A stretch of 64,000 nucleotides of DNA from Thalassia testudinum (taxonomy: Eukaryota; Streptophyta; Magnoliopsida; Alismatales; Hydrocharitaceae): the NCBI GenBank assembly GCA_037157565.1, contig JAZHRO010000022.1, forward strand, positions 3,844,001-3,908,000, read 5' to 3'. This document shows, piece after piece, positions 23,340 through 34,309 of this stretch. Each line of letters starts with the position of its first letter. Position 1 is the first letter of the stretch. The notes beneath the pieces were generated by a model, which saw only the letters and a list, made by a program, of their open reading frames with translations, was not told the origin of the DNA and did not search any database. The position numbers and the translations under genes were made by a program.

Positions 23340-24520
23340 TATATGTGGGGATACACATAGCATTTACACATAGTGCATTTAGTTAAAGCATTCCACATTG
23401 CATACATTTGCATAAAAAAGAAAAAAAGAACAAAGTGAAAAGCATTTTGTATTATTGAGCGTAACAGGCTGGGCCCTGCATTCTTAAGCTGACTAGAACT
23501 TTAGGTTAGACTAAGTTGATTCTAGGTGTCGAACTTTAGAAACTAAGTAAGCTACTAGCCATAGACCTTTAGGGTCCTTTGTGGACTTAAAAACTTAAGT
23601 AGGAGTTAAGTTGCAGACCATTCCTCAAGAGGTTGAGAAAGGAAAGCTAGGGATTGAGTTAAGGCTAGGTAGTATCTGTAGTCTTGTTCTACCTTTTGGT
23701 TTATGGGTCCATGTAACCTAAGCATCTACATTTCACACACACTTGGTCTTGTGTAAGTAAGTGATCACCCTAATTCATTTCTTTAAGAAAAGTTGGTTCT
23801 CTTAGTTTTGACTTAGGAGAAGCTTGAATTAGAAGAGTTCCTGCTGCAGGAGAGGTGGAGTATATACTCACCTTGAGGATGCGATGATAACATGTTACCT
23901 CTTCGGTGCTTGTCTCTTAGGATATCCATCCTACTGGGGGCATGTAAGTGCATTGTGCGGTTCAGGTACCATGGGTAGCCCTATCTCGAAGTGCCGATTG
24001 CCACAAACTTGAATTCGCTTAAGAAATCCATGGGCGATACTATCTCGAAATGTTGATTGCCAGGAGTTCTTGGGGTCGCTATGGGTGGTGCTATCTCAAA
24101 GCATCGAAAGCCAGGCACCCTTTGAGGTACGGTGATGGGGACAATGAATCCGACATAGACCGTGTTGATAACTAATCCAAGGTTAGACTTAGAGGAATCA
24201 AACAAAAATATATATATTAAAAAAAAAATCCTTTTTCCTCTCTAGGTTGGCAATCATACCAACCTCAAATAACTTTGACCAATGCACATGCACGAATGCT
24301 TTAATCTCGAGGATCAATAAACCTTAGGGTAGAGTCAGAAATTAGAGAAACCTGTGCCTGCAACTCGTCTTTAGCCGACCTAGTCTGTAACTTAGCAACT
24401 ACTTGGGAAGCTTAGGTCTAAAGTCTGAACTTAACATATTTCTAAAGGAAGACCAATTGGGTTGGCTAGTCTACTTGGAGTGCTAGGTTGTTGCCTGGAT
24501 TTGCTATGGACTAGCAAAAA
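23340..24520 (+). other. Inter-PPT noncoding module of element C
   Basis: The module has CTTCGGTGCTTGTCTC followed by the stem-loop TAGGATATCCATCCTA (23918-23933). Then come three units (about 23970-24002, 24029-24062, 24080-24115) with the shared core ATGGGYGGTGCTATCTCGAA...TCGATTGCCAG. The blocks match A and I. No coding potential is seen. Confidence 0.7.
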
Positions 24521-24537
24521 TTAGGCATGGGGGCATT
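24521..24537 (+). promoter_or_regulatory. 3' polypurine tract of element C
   Basis: TTAGGCATGGGGGCATT lies immediately before the 3' LTR start TGATAAGC. It primes plus-strand synthesis in the family. Confidence 0.8.
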
Positions 24538-26313
24538 TGATAAGCTCATATTTGTGATCTAATTAAATGTCAAAATGCTTAACCATTAAGGTAACGCATC
24601 TATTTATTTAGCATGCATTAGGATGTAAATAGAATAATTTATATTTCTTATTTAATTACATAATTAATGCATTACATTCATAATTAAAGGCATTTGGAAT
24701 TGACTTAGAATGATATGTAATTAGGTGCATTACATGCATTGTTTTAATAAACATAGAACTTAAGGATTTGTGTATAAATAATCCTAATATTTTATTTTAT
24801 TAATTCTTCTTCTTCTTCCCATAGGCAATGACTCCACTTCCTTCGCCTGCGCATTCACTCTTCGCTAGCTACTTGCACTCAAGACCCCATTCATGGAGGA
24901 GCAGGAGAGATGGATCTGGTCGGGGGCAATTGTGACTACAAGGGAGAGGAGGAGACAGCTATGCTCAGTGAGACACCGCCCCACTCCCCCACTATGCACT
25001 CCACTCCACCACCGTGGTCTCCAAGGCTGAGCTGCACCACACCGTGGGCCGATGAGGTGACAGCTCATCGCCCCAATCCGGTGAGCTTGGCCATCACCGT
25101 AAAACTACTAGATCACCCTCCCTGTCCACGCACTATAAACACCATCTTCTTCTTCTTTTGCCTCTGTTTCTAGAAAAAGACCATCCCCGTGCCCCTTGCT
25201 GCACCTTTGCACCGCACCCGCAGAAGTGCGCAACCTCCTGCGCACTCCCTTGCAATCCCCGTTCGACCGCCCTCCAGCCCATCGGCCCTCGCCCGCACAC
25301 GCAGAGCATGTGCTATAGCAGCCACGCAACGCTGTGCTCCCTCACCATTCTCGCAGCAGCAGGACTGTGTGTGCCCTGATGAGAGCCTCATCATGAGCCA
25401 TAACTAGCTCATTTTGACCCAATAAAGAAGATAAAAGCTCCTACATAACCTAGAAGAAGACCTAACTGAAGGAACAAGTGCCCTAAGAAGAAAACATGAA
25501 ATAAAGGTTAAAACTGTAATTTTACCATTGCAGTACATAAACGGGATTTCTCAGAGGCAAAACATAGGTCAAATGGTATAAATGAGATAAAAAGTGGGTT
25601 GAGTCAATCAGAAATGGGTTCATGTGCAATCTAAGAACTAAATGACACTTGGTAACCCTAAAACAGACCCGCTTAAATTAACAAGGTTCCGATCAGAACA
25701 AAAAGCAAGTAAACCCTCTACAAATCATGGAAAAACATACTCTAGGGTTTAGAACACTTAATTTGGCCTTTGGAACCTAGTTTGACCTAGATTAGGGTCC
25801 TAGCTCTTCAATTAACCTAATTTAAGTTTTTACGCAAAATGTCCAGTCAAACGAGGTCAAACCTGAAATATAACTTCGCCATTGGATTCCTTAGGTCCAA
25901 ATTAGGTTTATACCAAAATTTGGACCTAAGGAGAGGTCATCTTGACCTACTTTGCAATTTAGTACACCCAAATCACAAATTGGTCCCTATCTTTTGAATA
26001 CCGTTGCAGAGAACCCCCTAGGTTCTTTGCCTCCTTTGCAAACCAGTCCTACCGCCATTGCTAGGGCAGAACCGAGCTCCGGCGAGATCCGGAGAGGGAT
26101 TGCTCTCTAATCCCTTAGAGATTCCCTCCCAGAAATGGAAGGAGGATTCTCTGAGGAATTCCCTTCCATTTAAGACCGATCTCGATCCCTGGTGTGAACC
26201 CAATCTCTTGTGCGAACGCACGAGAGATTTGGGTATCCTAACTCCTTTCCATCTCCGGCGACCAACCTCAGGCAATTACGTGCCCTTCACGCCCTGCACA
26301 CCCAGTCCAACGC

Positions 26314-26323
26314 CTATATAAGA
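26314..26323 (+). promoter_or_regulatory. TATA box of LTR D
   Basis: CTATATAAGA lies in CCAACGCCTATATAAGAACCC, at the U3/R position expected from LTR A. Confidence 0.55.
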
Positions 26324-27996
26324 ACCCACAACTCCAGCCGAAGAGGCTGAGCTTGATTTGGCCGAGTTTCCCCCTTCAATTCCTCTCCTCCTGCCCGGCC
26401 AAATGTCCCAGCTAGCTCCGGCGAGCCCCCCTCCCCTCCCTCTTCGCTCTGCCACAAAACCAGTGGCAGAGTTCGCTTCCTGACCTCCCTCCGCGTCGCG
26501 CAGTACCAGCGCACGCCGCCTCAGCCCCGTCGTCGCCGCCGTTCTCCCCCACTGGGCGTCATCTTCTCCGGCGACAGCAGGTACTGCTGTCCGCCTTCTG
26601 TCCCCTTTCGTCCTTACAATTAGGTTAGAACTCCTCTCCATCCTCTCCTCTCTCTTTTCCCCCTGTTATCTCATCTGATTACCCCTCGACCGACGCTGAC
26701 CACCCTCATCTTCCACATCACCGACCGACTTCCGGCGAGCCGCTTCCACCATTCCAGCACTCCACACGGCTCGCCAACCACCACGTGAGCTCCGCCTCAC
26801 CACCAGGAACTCGCTCCACCCCACAACTGCCACTCCAGACCTCCATAACCACCCCCCGAACAACCCACCATCTCCGGCCACAGGTTGACCTAGGCGCGCA
26901 CGCCTAGGCCGACCGGCAACCTGCAGCATCACTCACCGCCTTCGCCGTGCTACGGCGAAGGTTTCCAGCTATTCTGATTGGGCCAATAGGCCGTTCTGTG
27001 GAATCTCAGGTGAACGCCCCGGCCGCCATTAACAGCCGAAGCAGCAGGAAGCTTGGAGCAGCAGCAGGCGTCAGGCTTCCCAGGCGGCAGGTGCAGCAGA
27101 CTCTTGCAAGTGTTGCGAGGTGACTGAGTTCAGCAAGGAGCAGCAGCAGGGCCTTCAGCGTGGGCAATTGCATACGAGAGTCTGCGGGCGCGCGCAAAGG
27201 AAGGGCGGAACGTTTAGTCCCACATCGTGGGATTACAAACCTCAGGTACACTATAAATTGGTTTTGTGATATACTGTTGTTGCCTCAGTAAGCACAGGGG
27301 TGAGGTCCCTCAATGACCCCACACCCGCCTCCTCCGCGGCTTGACCACGCGGATCTGGCGGATCCGACCCGACCTAGACCTATGCACTCCTCGCGCATCA
27401 CACCACCTTCTGGTGCGCCTGGTCCCGGGTACGATCCGACTCGATTAATGGCTGTGGCTCTGGGAGAGCAGCTCTGAGTGAATTGCTTGAGAGAGAGAGA
27501 CGCGTGGGTAGAGGGAGAAGGGTTAGGTTTTGCTCCTGTGCAGGCCAGGCTGAACGCAGGAGAAGGACTTGGCCGCTACAGAAGAAGAAGAAGGAAAGGC
27601 GAGGCGAAGAAGAGAAGAAAGAAGGAGCAACGACAGAGAAGAAGAAAGAAAGAAAACCTTCGCACGAGAAGAAGGAAAGCAGAAGAAGAAAGAGCAAGAC
27701 ACAGAGAACAAGAGAGGCAAAGAAAAGATTAGAAGATCAAAAGAAGAAGGCTTCGCAAGACGAGAAGGAGAAATACTTTTAAGACGTCTGATCACAAGAT
27801 TAGACGTCCAATTTCATATTTTTGTCCTAATAACTTTTAATTGCATACATTCACATTTGAATTCATATTTTGAGTAAATTAGAGTGTTCAATTACATTTT
27901 GACTAGTAGTAAATTCCATTTGCTCCCTGTGTTCGACCTCGGATACTCCGGTCTTCGAGTAATAAAAATCTTTATTTGTTTCGAACGCTTTAGCAG

Positions 27997-28009
27997 CTAT
28001 ACTACAACG
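27997..28009 (+). other. U5 segment complementary to tRNA-Asp nt 3-15 (LTR D)
   Basis: CTATACTACAACG is the exact 13-nt complement of CGTTGTAGTATAG in plant tRNA-Asp. It ends 42 nt before the LTR end. Confidence 0.45.
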
Positions 28010-28912
28010 CGATATTATCTTTTAACAAACTGCACAAAAGCGCGATGAACACGCCCCTTGTTATGCCTCCATCACACCTGCAGTAGTGCTACACCTCCAA
28101 CACATGCAGGCACGCGACGCCCTCAGCGCTGCACCCCTCCTTGCACCTCTGCCAGCCTTCAGCAGTGCGCTTGGTCGCACAGTAGCCACGTGAGCATGTG
28201 CGCCCTTCAGCAACTCCACTTCCACACAGAGCAGCAGGGACAGCCACAGCAGCCACTTCCCTCCTCCATCCAGTCGGCCCAAGCCACCTCGTGACACACC
28301 GCCACCACTGCTGCGAGTTGCTCGCTCTAGCCGACCTTTTCCCAGAGTAGGTCCCCGAATGAGCCTCTCTCCCGTGCATGAGGAGGAGAGAGGTAGAATC
28401 CCCTATTTTAGTGTGTATTTCTATTTACAGAAATTGCCATTGCCAAGAATCATTTTTTTGATTTCTTAGATTAATTAAATTGTGGTGAATTTACAGCTTT
28501 TTATGCTTATTCTTCTAGATAATTGTTAAGCCTTTATGATTCATCTCTATATGCATTACATTTAATTTTGAATATGCATGCAAGTGAAAAGTACATGGCA
28601 TACCCTTGCACATGGATAATTTTCCTACGTGATAATTACGTCAACAACGCTTGACTTCTCCATAAATTTAAGGTTTACATTCAGAGTGACATATGCATTG
28701 TTTGATTTGATGAATATTTCAGCGAACTCGATCTCTACCTAATTGTGAGTTTAAATAGGTCATTGCCTCCCTGTGGACATGACCCACTCTCCTGTGAGTT
28801 GTTAAATTCTAATTCTAATTGTTTTGATTAGTGGATTTTCCACCACTTAGAAATACAATGATAAATCTTCTTACTCATCATTTTTGAAAGCGAAAATCAA
28901 CTCGTCATCTGG

Positions 28913-30197
28913 CAGAATTCAAATGTGCCATATGGACTTGTAAAAGTAGTATGCTCCTGGTCATATGTAAAGACAACAATCTAATTGTGCCCAAAATATC
29001 CATCAAGAAAATAGAAGTATTTATTCGCTACCAATTTCTCCAGCATCTGATCAATAAATGACAAAGGGAAATGGTCTTTCTGGGTTGTGGTGTTTAGGCG
29101 ACGATAATCGATACAAACCCTCTAGCTAATTGAGGGTTTGGTGGTAACCGTCTCCCCTTTCTCATTTATTTCCATAATAGATCCCACGTGTGTAGGACTG
29201 ACCCATTTACTATCAGAAATGGGATAAATTATCCTAGTGTCTAACCACTTCAAAATCTCCTTCACCAGTTCTTGCATGTTGGGGTTTAACCGTCTCTGCA
29301 TATCTTAGAAGGGTTTCACAGAGTCATCTATGTAAATGTGATGCATACAGAGAGTCAAGTCAACCCCTTTGATATTATTATAATCCAAGAAATGGCTTCC
29401 TTATGCCATTTTAGGTATTCAATCAAGGCTCCCTCCTACATCTCAGATAGAGTAGTTGAGATGATGATAGGGAGCATATCATTAGGTCCAAGGAAAATGT
29501 ACTTGAGGGACTCTGGGAGTGGCTTAAGCTCCAAATTAGGATCTTTCTAAATCAAGGGAATTAGGTTCGATGTCCTCACCTCCAATAGCAGATCTACCTT
29601 GATTGTCCATGACGAGGAGAGGGACTCAGCCTTGACACCTAGCAGCTCTTCTAATTCCGACATATCTCCCTCACCTTCATCAAGAGTCTGGGTATGGCCT
29701 TTAAAGATGAGCATTTAAAGGGAATCATCACACAAAAGAGCTGGCATCATCTCCTCTACAATCTCATCAATCACCTCAATTTAGGAACAATCTTCCAATC
29801 TATACTGTTTATAGGCATCGAACACATTTAGTCAGATTTTCCAGTTCCCGAAGCCCATCTTTAGCACCCCTGATTTGCAATTGATGGAGGCATTGGCAAT
29901 AGCCAAAAAGGGATGCCCTAAGATAATCGAGGGTTTGGTGGGCTTGTTAGATGGGTCAGTGTCTAATAATTGAAAATCAATGGGGAAGAAGAAGTCCTCC
30001 ACTCTCAGCAGCACATCTTCTAAAAGCCCACATGGTGTCTTGAGTGATCCGTCAACCACTTAGAGGATAATAGGATTAGGCTTCAACTTGCCTCCTCCTA
30101 ATAGCTCATAGACCGAGCTCGGCAACATATTAACCCTCGCAACCAGATCAAGGAGAGCCTCATCAATGCATTGGTCTCCAATGACCACAGAAATATA
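28913..30197 (-). pseudogene. Element B aspartic protease and RT N-half
   Basis: In reading order from 30197, 'IGDQCIDEALLDLVARVNML' corresponds to the Athila protease active-site block (normally ALCDLGAS). The catalytic Asp is kept, but Gly is now Val and Ser is Arg. Then come 'KPSIILGHPFLAIANA' (the second protease block, near 29920) and a linker. The RT starts near 29280: 'ILKWLDTRIIYPISDSKWVS', 'CIDYRRLNTTTQKDHFPL', 'YFYFLDGYFGHN', 'HTTFTSPYGTFEFCQMPFG'. It then passes into 16099 across element C. Stops occur, for example before CIDYRR and after FGHN. The family role is polyprotein cleavage and cDNA synthesis; this copy is inactive. Confidence 0.88.
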
Positions 30198-32469
30198 TGA
30201 TGCGAAATTTGGCATGATTTGTAAAAGCGGATTTTTAAAGTCGTTTTAACACATGAAATCGCATATGCTTTTAAAATTTATAACCTAGATAGTGGGCTAT
30301 CTAGGGTCGTCCATGGATGAAAGTTTGCAAACCAAAATCCCTTGCTTTAAAGATGGAACTCAACTTTCTTTTTGGTGTTTTATATATATGATTTTTTTTT
30401 GGTTTTGAAATAATGAGAACAAGGCAGGTTGTCGATAGCAAGAAGATTCTCTATACTAATCCACTACACTACTATTATAGTGACAAGTAGAACCTCTCCC
30501 TAAGCTCACTCTATGCACGTGGAGGCCTAGAGAATTAGGGAGAGGGAGTGAAAAAGGTTAAACAAGAATTCTACAAGACTATGCAACAAAAAGATTAAAG
30601 AAGGCACTTTGATTAAAAGAGAGAGTGTTTTACAAAAAACCCTAGTAGATGAATGCTTCTACTACTAGATAATTGCAACAAAGAAAATAAAACACAAATC
30701 TTCCTGAATTGTTGGTGAAGAGGGGAAGCTCCTTGCTCCAAGCTTAGTGGCTCCTAGGCTTGAAAAGGGCTCCTCCTTATCCTTCCTTGAAAATGGTGTC
30801 CTCCAAGGTGGAAGCTACCACCTCCAATGATCTCCTCTAAGGGTGGGCATGTACCACCCTTGCTCCTCCTTGCCTGGCCATCATCCTAGTGGGGGAGTGC
30901 TCCTCCTCCTTGGTGTGGCACAATGGAGAAGAAAGAAGGGGAAGAAGGCACCAAAAGGGCGAGTAGGATGCTCCCTTAATCTTCTTCTCTTCTTCTTCTT
31001 CCTTGGCCTTGAATTGTGGTGGGTGTAATGTGGAATTAAACTAATGGGAGGGTGATCAAAATGTGGGAAGTTAGGTGGGTATATATAGTGTAGGAAGAGG
31101 GGCATAGGTGGCTCTTGGAATGGATGGCTAGGATAGGATATGGGGGGTAGTTGGGGATCCTAGGGCTAAGGGTGATTGGTACCAACCCAAGGGTTACCTA
31201 GGTGGTGGTTATGGGTGGTGGCACCCCTTGAAGTTGGTGCCAAAATGGGTTCTAGAAGGGGGGCTTAGGTGGCGCCAAGTAGGGTACTAGAAGGAGGGGT
31301 AGGTGGGTGGCTAGTATGGGTTATATGGGTAGGTGTAGGGTTAGGATGGGGGGATTTTTGGAGGGAATTTTTGGCACCAAAACAAGGGTAGCTATAGGTG
31401 GTTTTGGTGCCATTTAGTGGTGTCTTTTGGTGGTAGTGGGTAGGCTAGGTGGTGGCGCCAAAAGGAGTAGAGTGGAGCTAGCTTAGGTGAGCTTAGGTAG
31501 GGCTTAGTTGGTAGAGCTAGCTAAGGAGGATTTTTAGTTGGTGGATTGCCAAGGGAGCTGGAGCCTAGCTAAGCTAAGCTAAGCTAAGATAAGCTAAGCT
31601 AAGCTAGCTTAGCTAGTAGTGGAGTAGAGGAGGAAGTATTGGAGCTAGGGTTTGAAGAGAGGAGCTAAGGAGGAGAAGTCTGGAGCTTGAAATGGAGTTA
31701 GCAGCTGCTGAAGAGGTTAGCATGGAGCTACTCTAGCTGGCTTAGCTTTCTAGTTCTTTGCTAGCTACTAAGCCAAGCTAAAGTGAGCTGGCTTCTGCTG
31801 AATTGAGTAGAGGTAAGCTAGGTCTGGTGCTCCCAGGGAGGTTCAAGTTGGGTGAGGCAGCTAAGGTAGCTTAGCTCAACTGAATTGAGCTAAGCTGAGT
31901 CGCCGAAGCTGGACTTGTGCTTCCTAAGCTGGAATGAAGTCATCTTTAGCTAGCCGTAGTTGAGTGGAGCTGGATGTAGCTGGACCTGAGCTGGGGTGAA
32001 CTCCATTCAACTCAGCTGAGCAAGCTAGAGCTCCTTGTGGACTAATGGGAGTTGAGATGAGCTAGACTCAGCTAAGTTGAGCTTGATCTGAGCTGACCTG
32101 AGCTAGGGTGAGCTAAGATGAGCTCTCTTGAGCTACCATTTAGCTGAGATGAGCTGAATGGAGCTAGGATGAGCTAACCTTAGTTCAGGTGAGCTAAATT
32201 CCAGCTATGGTGTGCTGGATCAAGCTGAGTTCCAGTTGGTGAGAGCTTCTCCTTCACCAGTTGCCTTCCTGACTGCTAGGGTTATAGGGATCTGGCAATC
32301 TATATATCCCTAACACTCATAAAAACACATTAAAAAAACAATAGAAGGTGCAAAGCATGCCTAACCTAATTAATGCCTTAATACAGCCCAAAAACTCATT
32401 TGCGGATTAAAATCCTAAGAGCTAGGTTTGTTTTAATACATAAGTATGATGATAAACTAGCATTTATCA
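30198..32469 (-). mobile_element. Solo LTR L1 inside element B
   Basis: 2272 bp with exact TSD ATATA (30193-30197, 32470-32474). In element sense it starts TGATAAA-TGCTAG-TTTATCA (7-bp terminal hairpin) and ends TTTCGCATCA. It is homologous, inverted, to L2. The host frame reads 'GALYI' then 'SVVIGDQ' across it. It contains the GAGCT-rich array and a TATA-like stretch on the minus strand near 31080 (TATATATACCC). Confidence 0.9.
31540..32230. repeat. GAGCT/AGCTA-rich degenerate array in LTR L1
   Basis: Dozens of AGCT-centred words (TTGAGCTGA, GATGAGCT, AAGCTAAGCTAAGCTAAG) occur at 6-15-bp spacing over 700 bp. The same array occurs inverted in L2 (50500-51180). It is a self-complementary low-complexity region with no ORF of interest. 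Confidence 0.8.
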
Positions 32470-32474
32470 ATATA

Positions 32475-34309
32475 CAAGGCTCCTAGGTCCTTCAGTTTAG
32501 GGGGTGTACCATATTGTAGGACCGAGTTGACTAGGTCAGGTAGGACAACCTTAGCCTGGACCTGTTTCCATGATTTTCTCTTCTGTGTGCACAGGTCCTT
32601 CAGAAATCTAGCATAGGATAGAATCTGCCTGATAGCATCCAGCAGAGGCAAGTTGATATGAACATGCTTGAATGTCTCTATAATCTCTTCCATCCTATCT
32701 TTGGCTCCAGATGAGCCACCAGAAGATGCCTCAAGGGTGGATAAGTGCTCAAGAAAGAGCATCCTCGACTTTGGGTGGAGGGGCTATCATGATGGAAAAG
32801 AGGTGGAACGGTCACATCCTCCTCCAGCTGAGTGATTTCAAGCAAGGAGGGGCTGGGTGGCTCTTCCTCAGTGGATGTGTAAGTCAGTGTCAGGTTAGTA
32901 GGAGGGGTGACCATAGGAGTGATTTCAGGTTTGGAAATTTCATTGCCACTCCTCAAAATGTTCATAGCCTTAGCATGCTCCCTTATAAAGGGCCCTTTAC
33001 CCCTAAGATTCTCCTCAGATGAGCTGGGAAATTTCCTAGGATCACGTTGCCAAACAACCTCAATAAGGTAGCCAATTTGAGATTGCATTTCTTGGATTTC
33101 CTTATTCTAAGATTGAATGATCATACTCTGGTTTTCTTGCATGGTCTTCATTATGGCTTTAAGGTCATCCAACTTAGAATTGTTGGGCTAAAGAGGAGGT
33201 TGGAATTGTTGTGCTTGAAAGGGTTGGGTGGGTTGGGCTCTTGAGTTTCCCAAGTTGGAAGCATCACTTTGCTTCCATGAGAAATTGAGATGGTTCCTCT
33301 ATCCAGGATTGTAGGTGTCGACAAAAGGGTTTTTCCTAGGCAGTGGATGAAACCATTGGGTAGCATTCAGGTCTACCTAAACTAACTTGGGGAATTGATT
33401 AGCCAGTGACACTCAACAATGGCGTGAAAAGTGCTTTGGCAAATGGAGCATTCAAAAATAGCCTGGACTTGGGAATCTAATTGCGGGAATGTGACAGGGT
33501 TCAACATGAGCCTCTCAAAATTCTGGTTCAACAATTAGATTTGGAAGGCTAAATTCTGAGTAACCCCAGCTTCCCTAGCTTCTGCTTTCTTTTGGAGGAT
33601 GGATGGTTTTCTATCTTGATAGGCTGAGGTGAAGTGCATAGAATTATCACTCAGTGACTCAAATAATGTCCAGGTCTCATCTTCTATTTTGGTAAGAAAG
33701 GTTCCAACACAAGCAGATCCATTGTTTGCTTATGTCTATCAGATAGTCCAGTATAGAACCTTTCTACCAATTGCCATTTAGGCACTTGATGATGGGGACA
33801 TAACATAATCAAATGATTAAAATGCTCCTAAGTCTCATGGAATTGCTCCCCATCTAAGTAATTAAAACCCATGATTTTCCTCCTGAAGTGGTTGGCTTTT
33901 CTCATTAGGAAATATTTCTTCAAGAATTTTCCCTTAAGGACACTCCAATCATTCACCCTAGCAACTAAGGTGTGATATGAAGTTTCACCATGGAACAAAC
34001 CTCGATGAACTCCTCTAAATGCTGATAGGGGTCCTCCCTAGTAGTACCATAAAAGTAGGGTAACAAGGATATGGTACTGCTCTTGATCTTATATGGATTG
34101 TCCCTTGCCAGTCTCCTCAGTGCTTGAGTAGGCTGGTTGGTTGGAATGAAATAGTCTCTCAAAGTTCTCTGTTGATTTGCTCCTTGATCAGCCATCTCTT
34201 CTCTCCTTTCTCTTTGGTGAGCTCTCCTAAGGATTCTTTCAAGCTCAAGATCAAATACTAAACTACTTTCAAGAGAGCGTCTACCAAGCATGCAACAGCC
34301 GCCAAACAC
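32475..34309 (-). pseudogene. Element B gag (Athila type)
   Basis: The 34309-33965 frame has 'MADQGANQQRTLRDYF' and then 'LPYFYGTTREDPYQHLEEF', the start of the retrotransposon gag domain. It continues in another frame near 33930-33740 with 'KGKFLKKYFLMRKANHFRRK', 'LIMLCPHHQVPKWQLVERFY' and 'LSDRHKQTMDLL'. A zinc knuckle C-x2-C-x4-H-x4-C ('CSICQSTFHAIVEC') lies near 33455-33410. The C-terminal part (33088-32475) includes 'HVHINLPLLDAIRQILSYARFLKDL' and 'LQYGTPPKLKDLGALYI', the Athila gag-protease junction. At least three frameshifts and several stops are present. Gag packages RNA into virus-like particles; this copy is inactive. Confidence 0.87.

Larger units (their letters stand above)
25377..28051 (+). 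mobile_element. Solo LTR D (A family, 2675 bp)
   Basis: It starts TGATGAG-AGC-CTCATCA and ends GCGATGAACA. The TSD is TGCCC (25372-25376) against CGCCC (28052-28056), one base different. It is a plus-strand relative of LTR A and of 1-631 (25389-25990 is the reverse complement of about 1-620). The GA-rich tract at 27560-27780 equals the CT tract of A. ORFs inside (26276-26932, 27478-27877) are GC- or GA-composition shadows. Confidence 0.85.
16105..28907 (+). mobile_element. Element C, LARD-like non-autonomous LTR retrotransposon
   Basis: It is inserted in the RT gene of B between the residues encoding 'QMPFG' and 'GLCNAP', with an exact 5-bp TSD TCTGG at 16100-16104 and 28908-28912. Its order is 5' LTR 16105-17787, PBS 17790, acidic ORF 19113-21079, internal PPT 23323, module, PPT 24521, 3' LTR 24538-28907. 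It holds two later solo LTRs, F (21110-23308) and D (25377-28051). After removing these, C is about 7.9 kb and its two LTRs are 1683 and 1690 bp. No gag or pol is present. Confidence 0.92.
24538..28907 (+). repeat. 3' LTR of element C, split by solo LTR D
   Basis: 24538-25376 and 28057-28907 align in order to 16105-17787. The D insertion falls in the GC-rich segment after GTGTGTGCCC. The U5 end CTCGTCA abuts TSD TCTGG. Without D and one TSD copy it is 1690 bp. Confidence 0.9.

Noticed and set aside
30198..32469. L1 as a large MITE, because of the inverted repeat at its end
   Set aside because: The inverted repeat is local to one end. TG...CA ends, a 5-bp TSD and an LTR-like TATA region fit a solo LTR.
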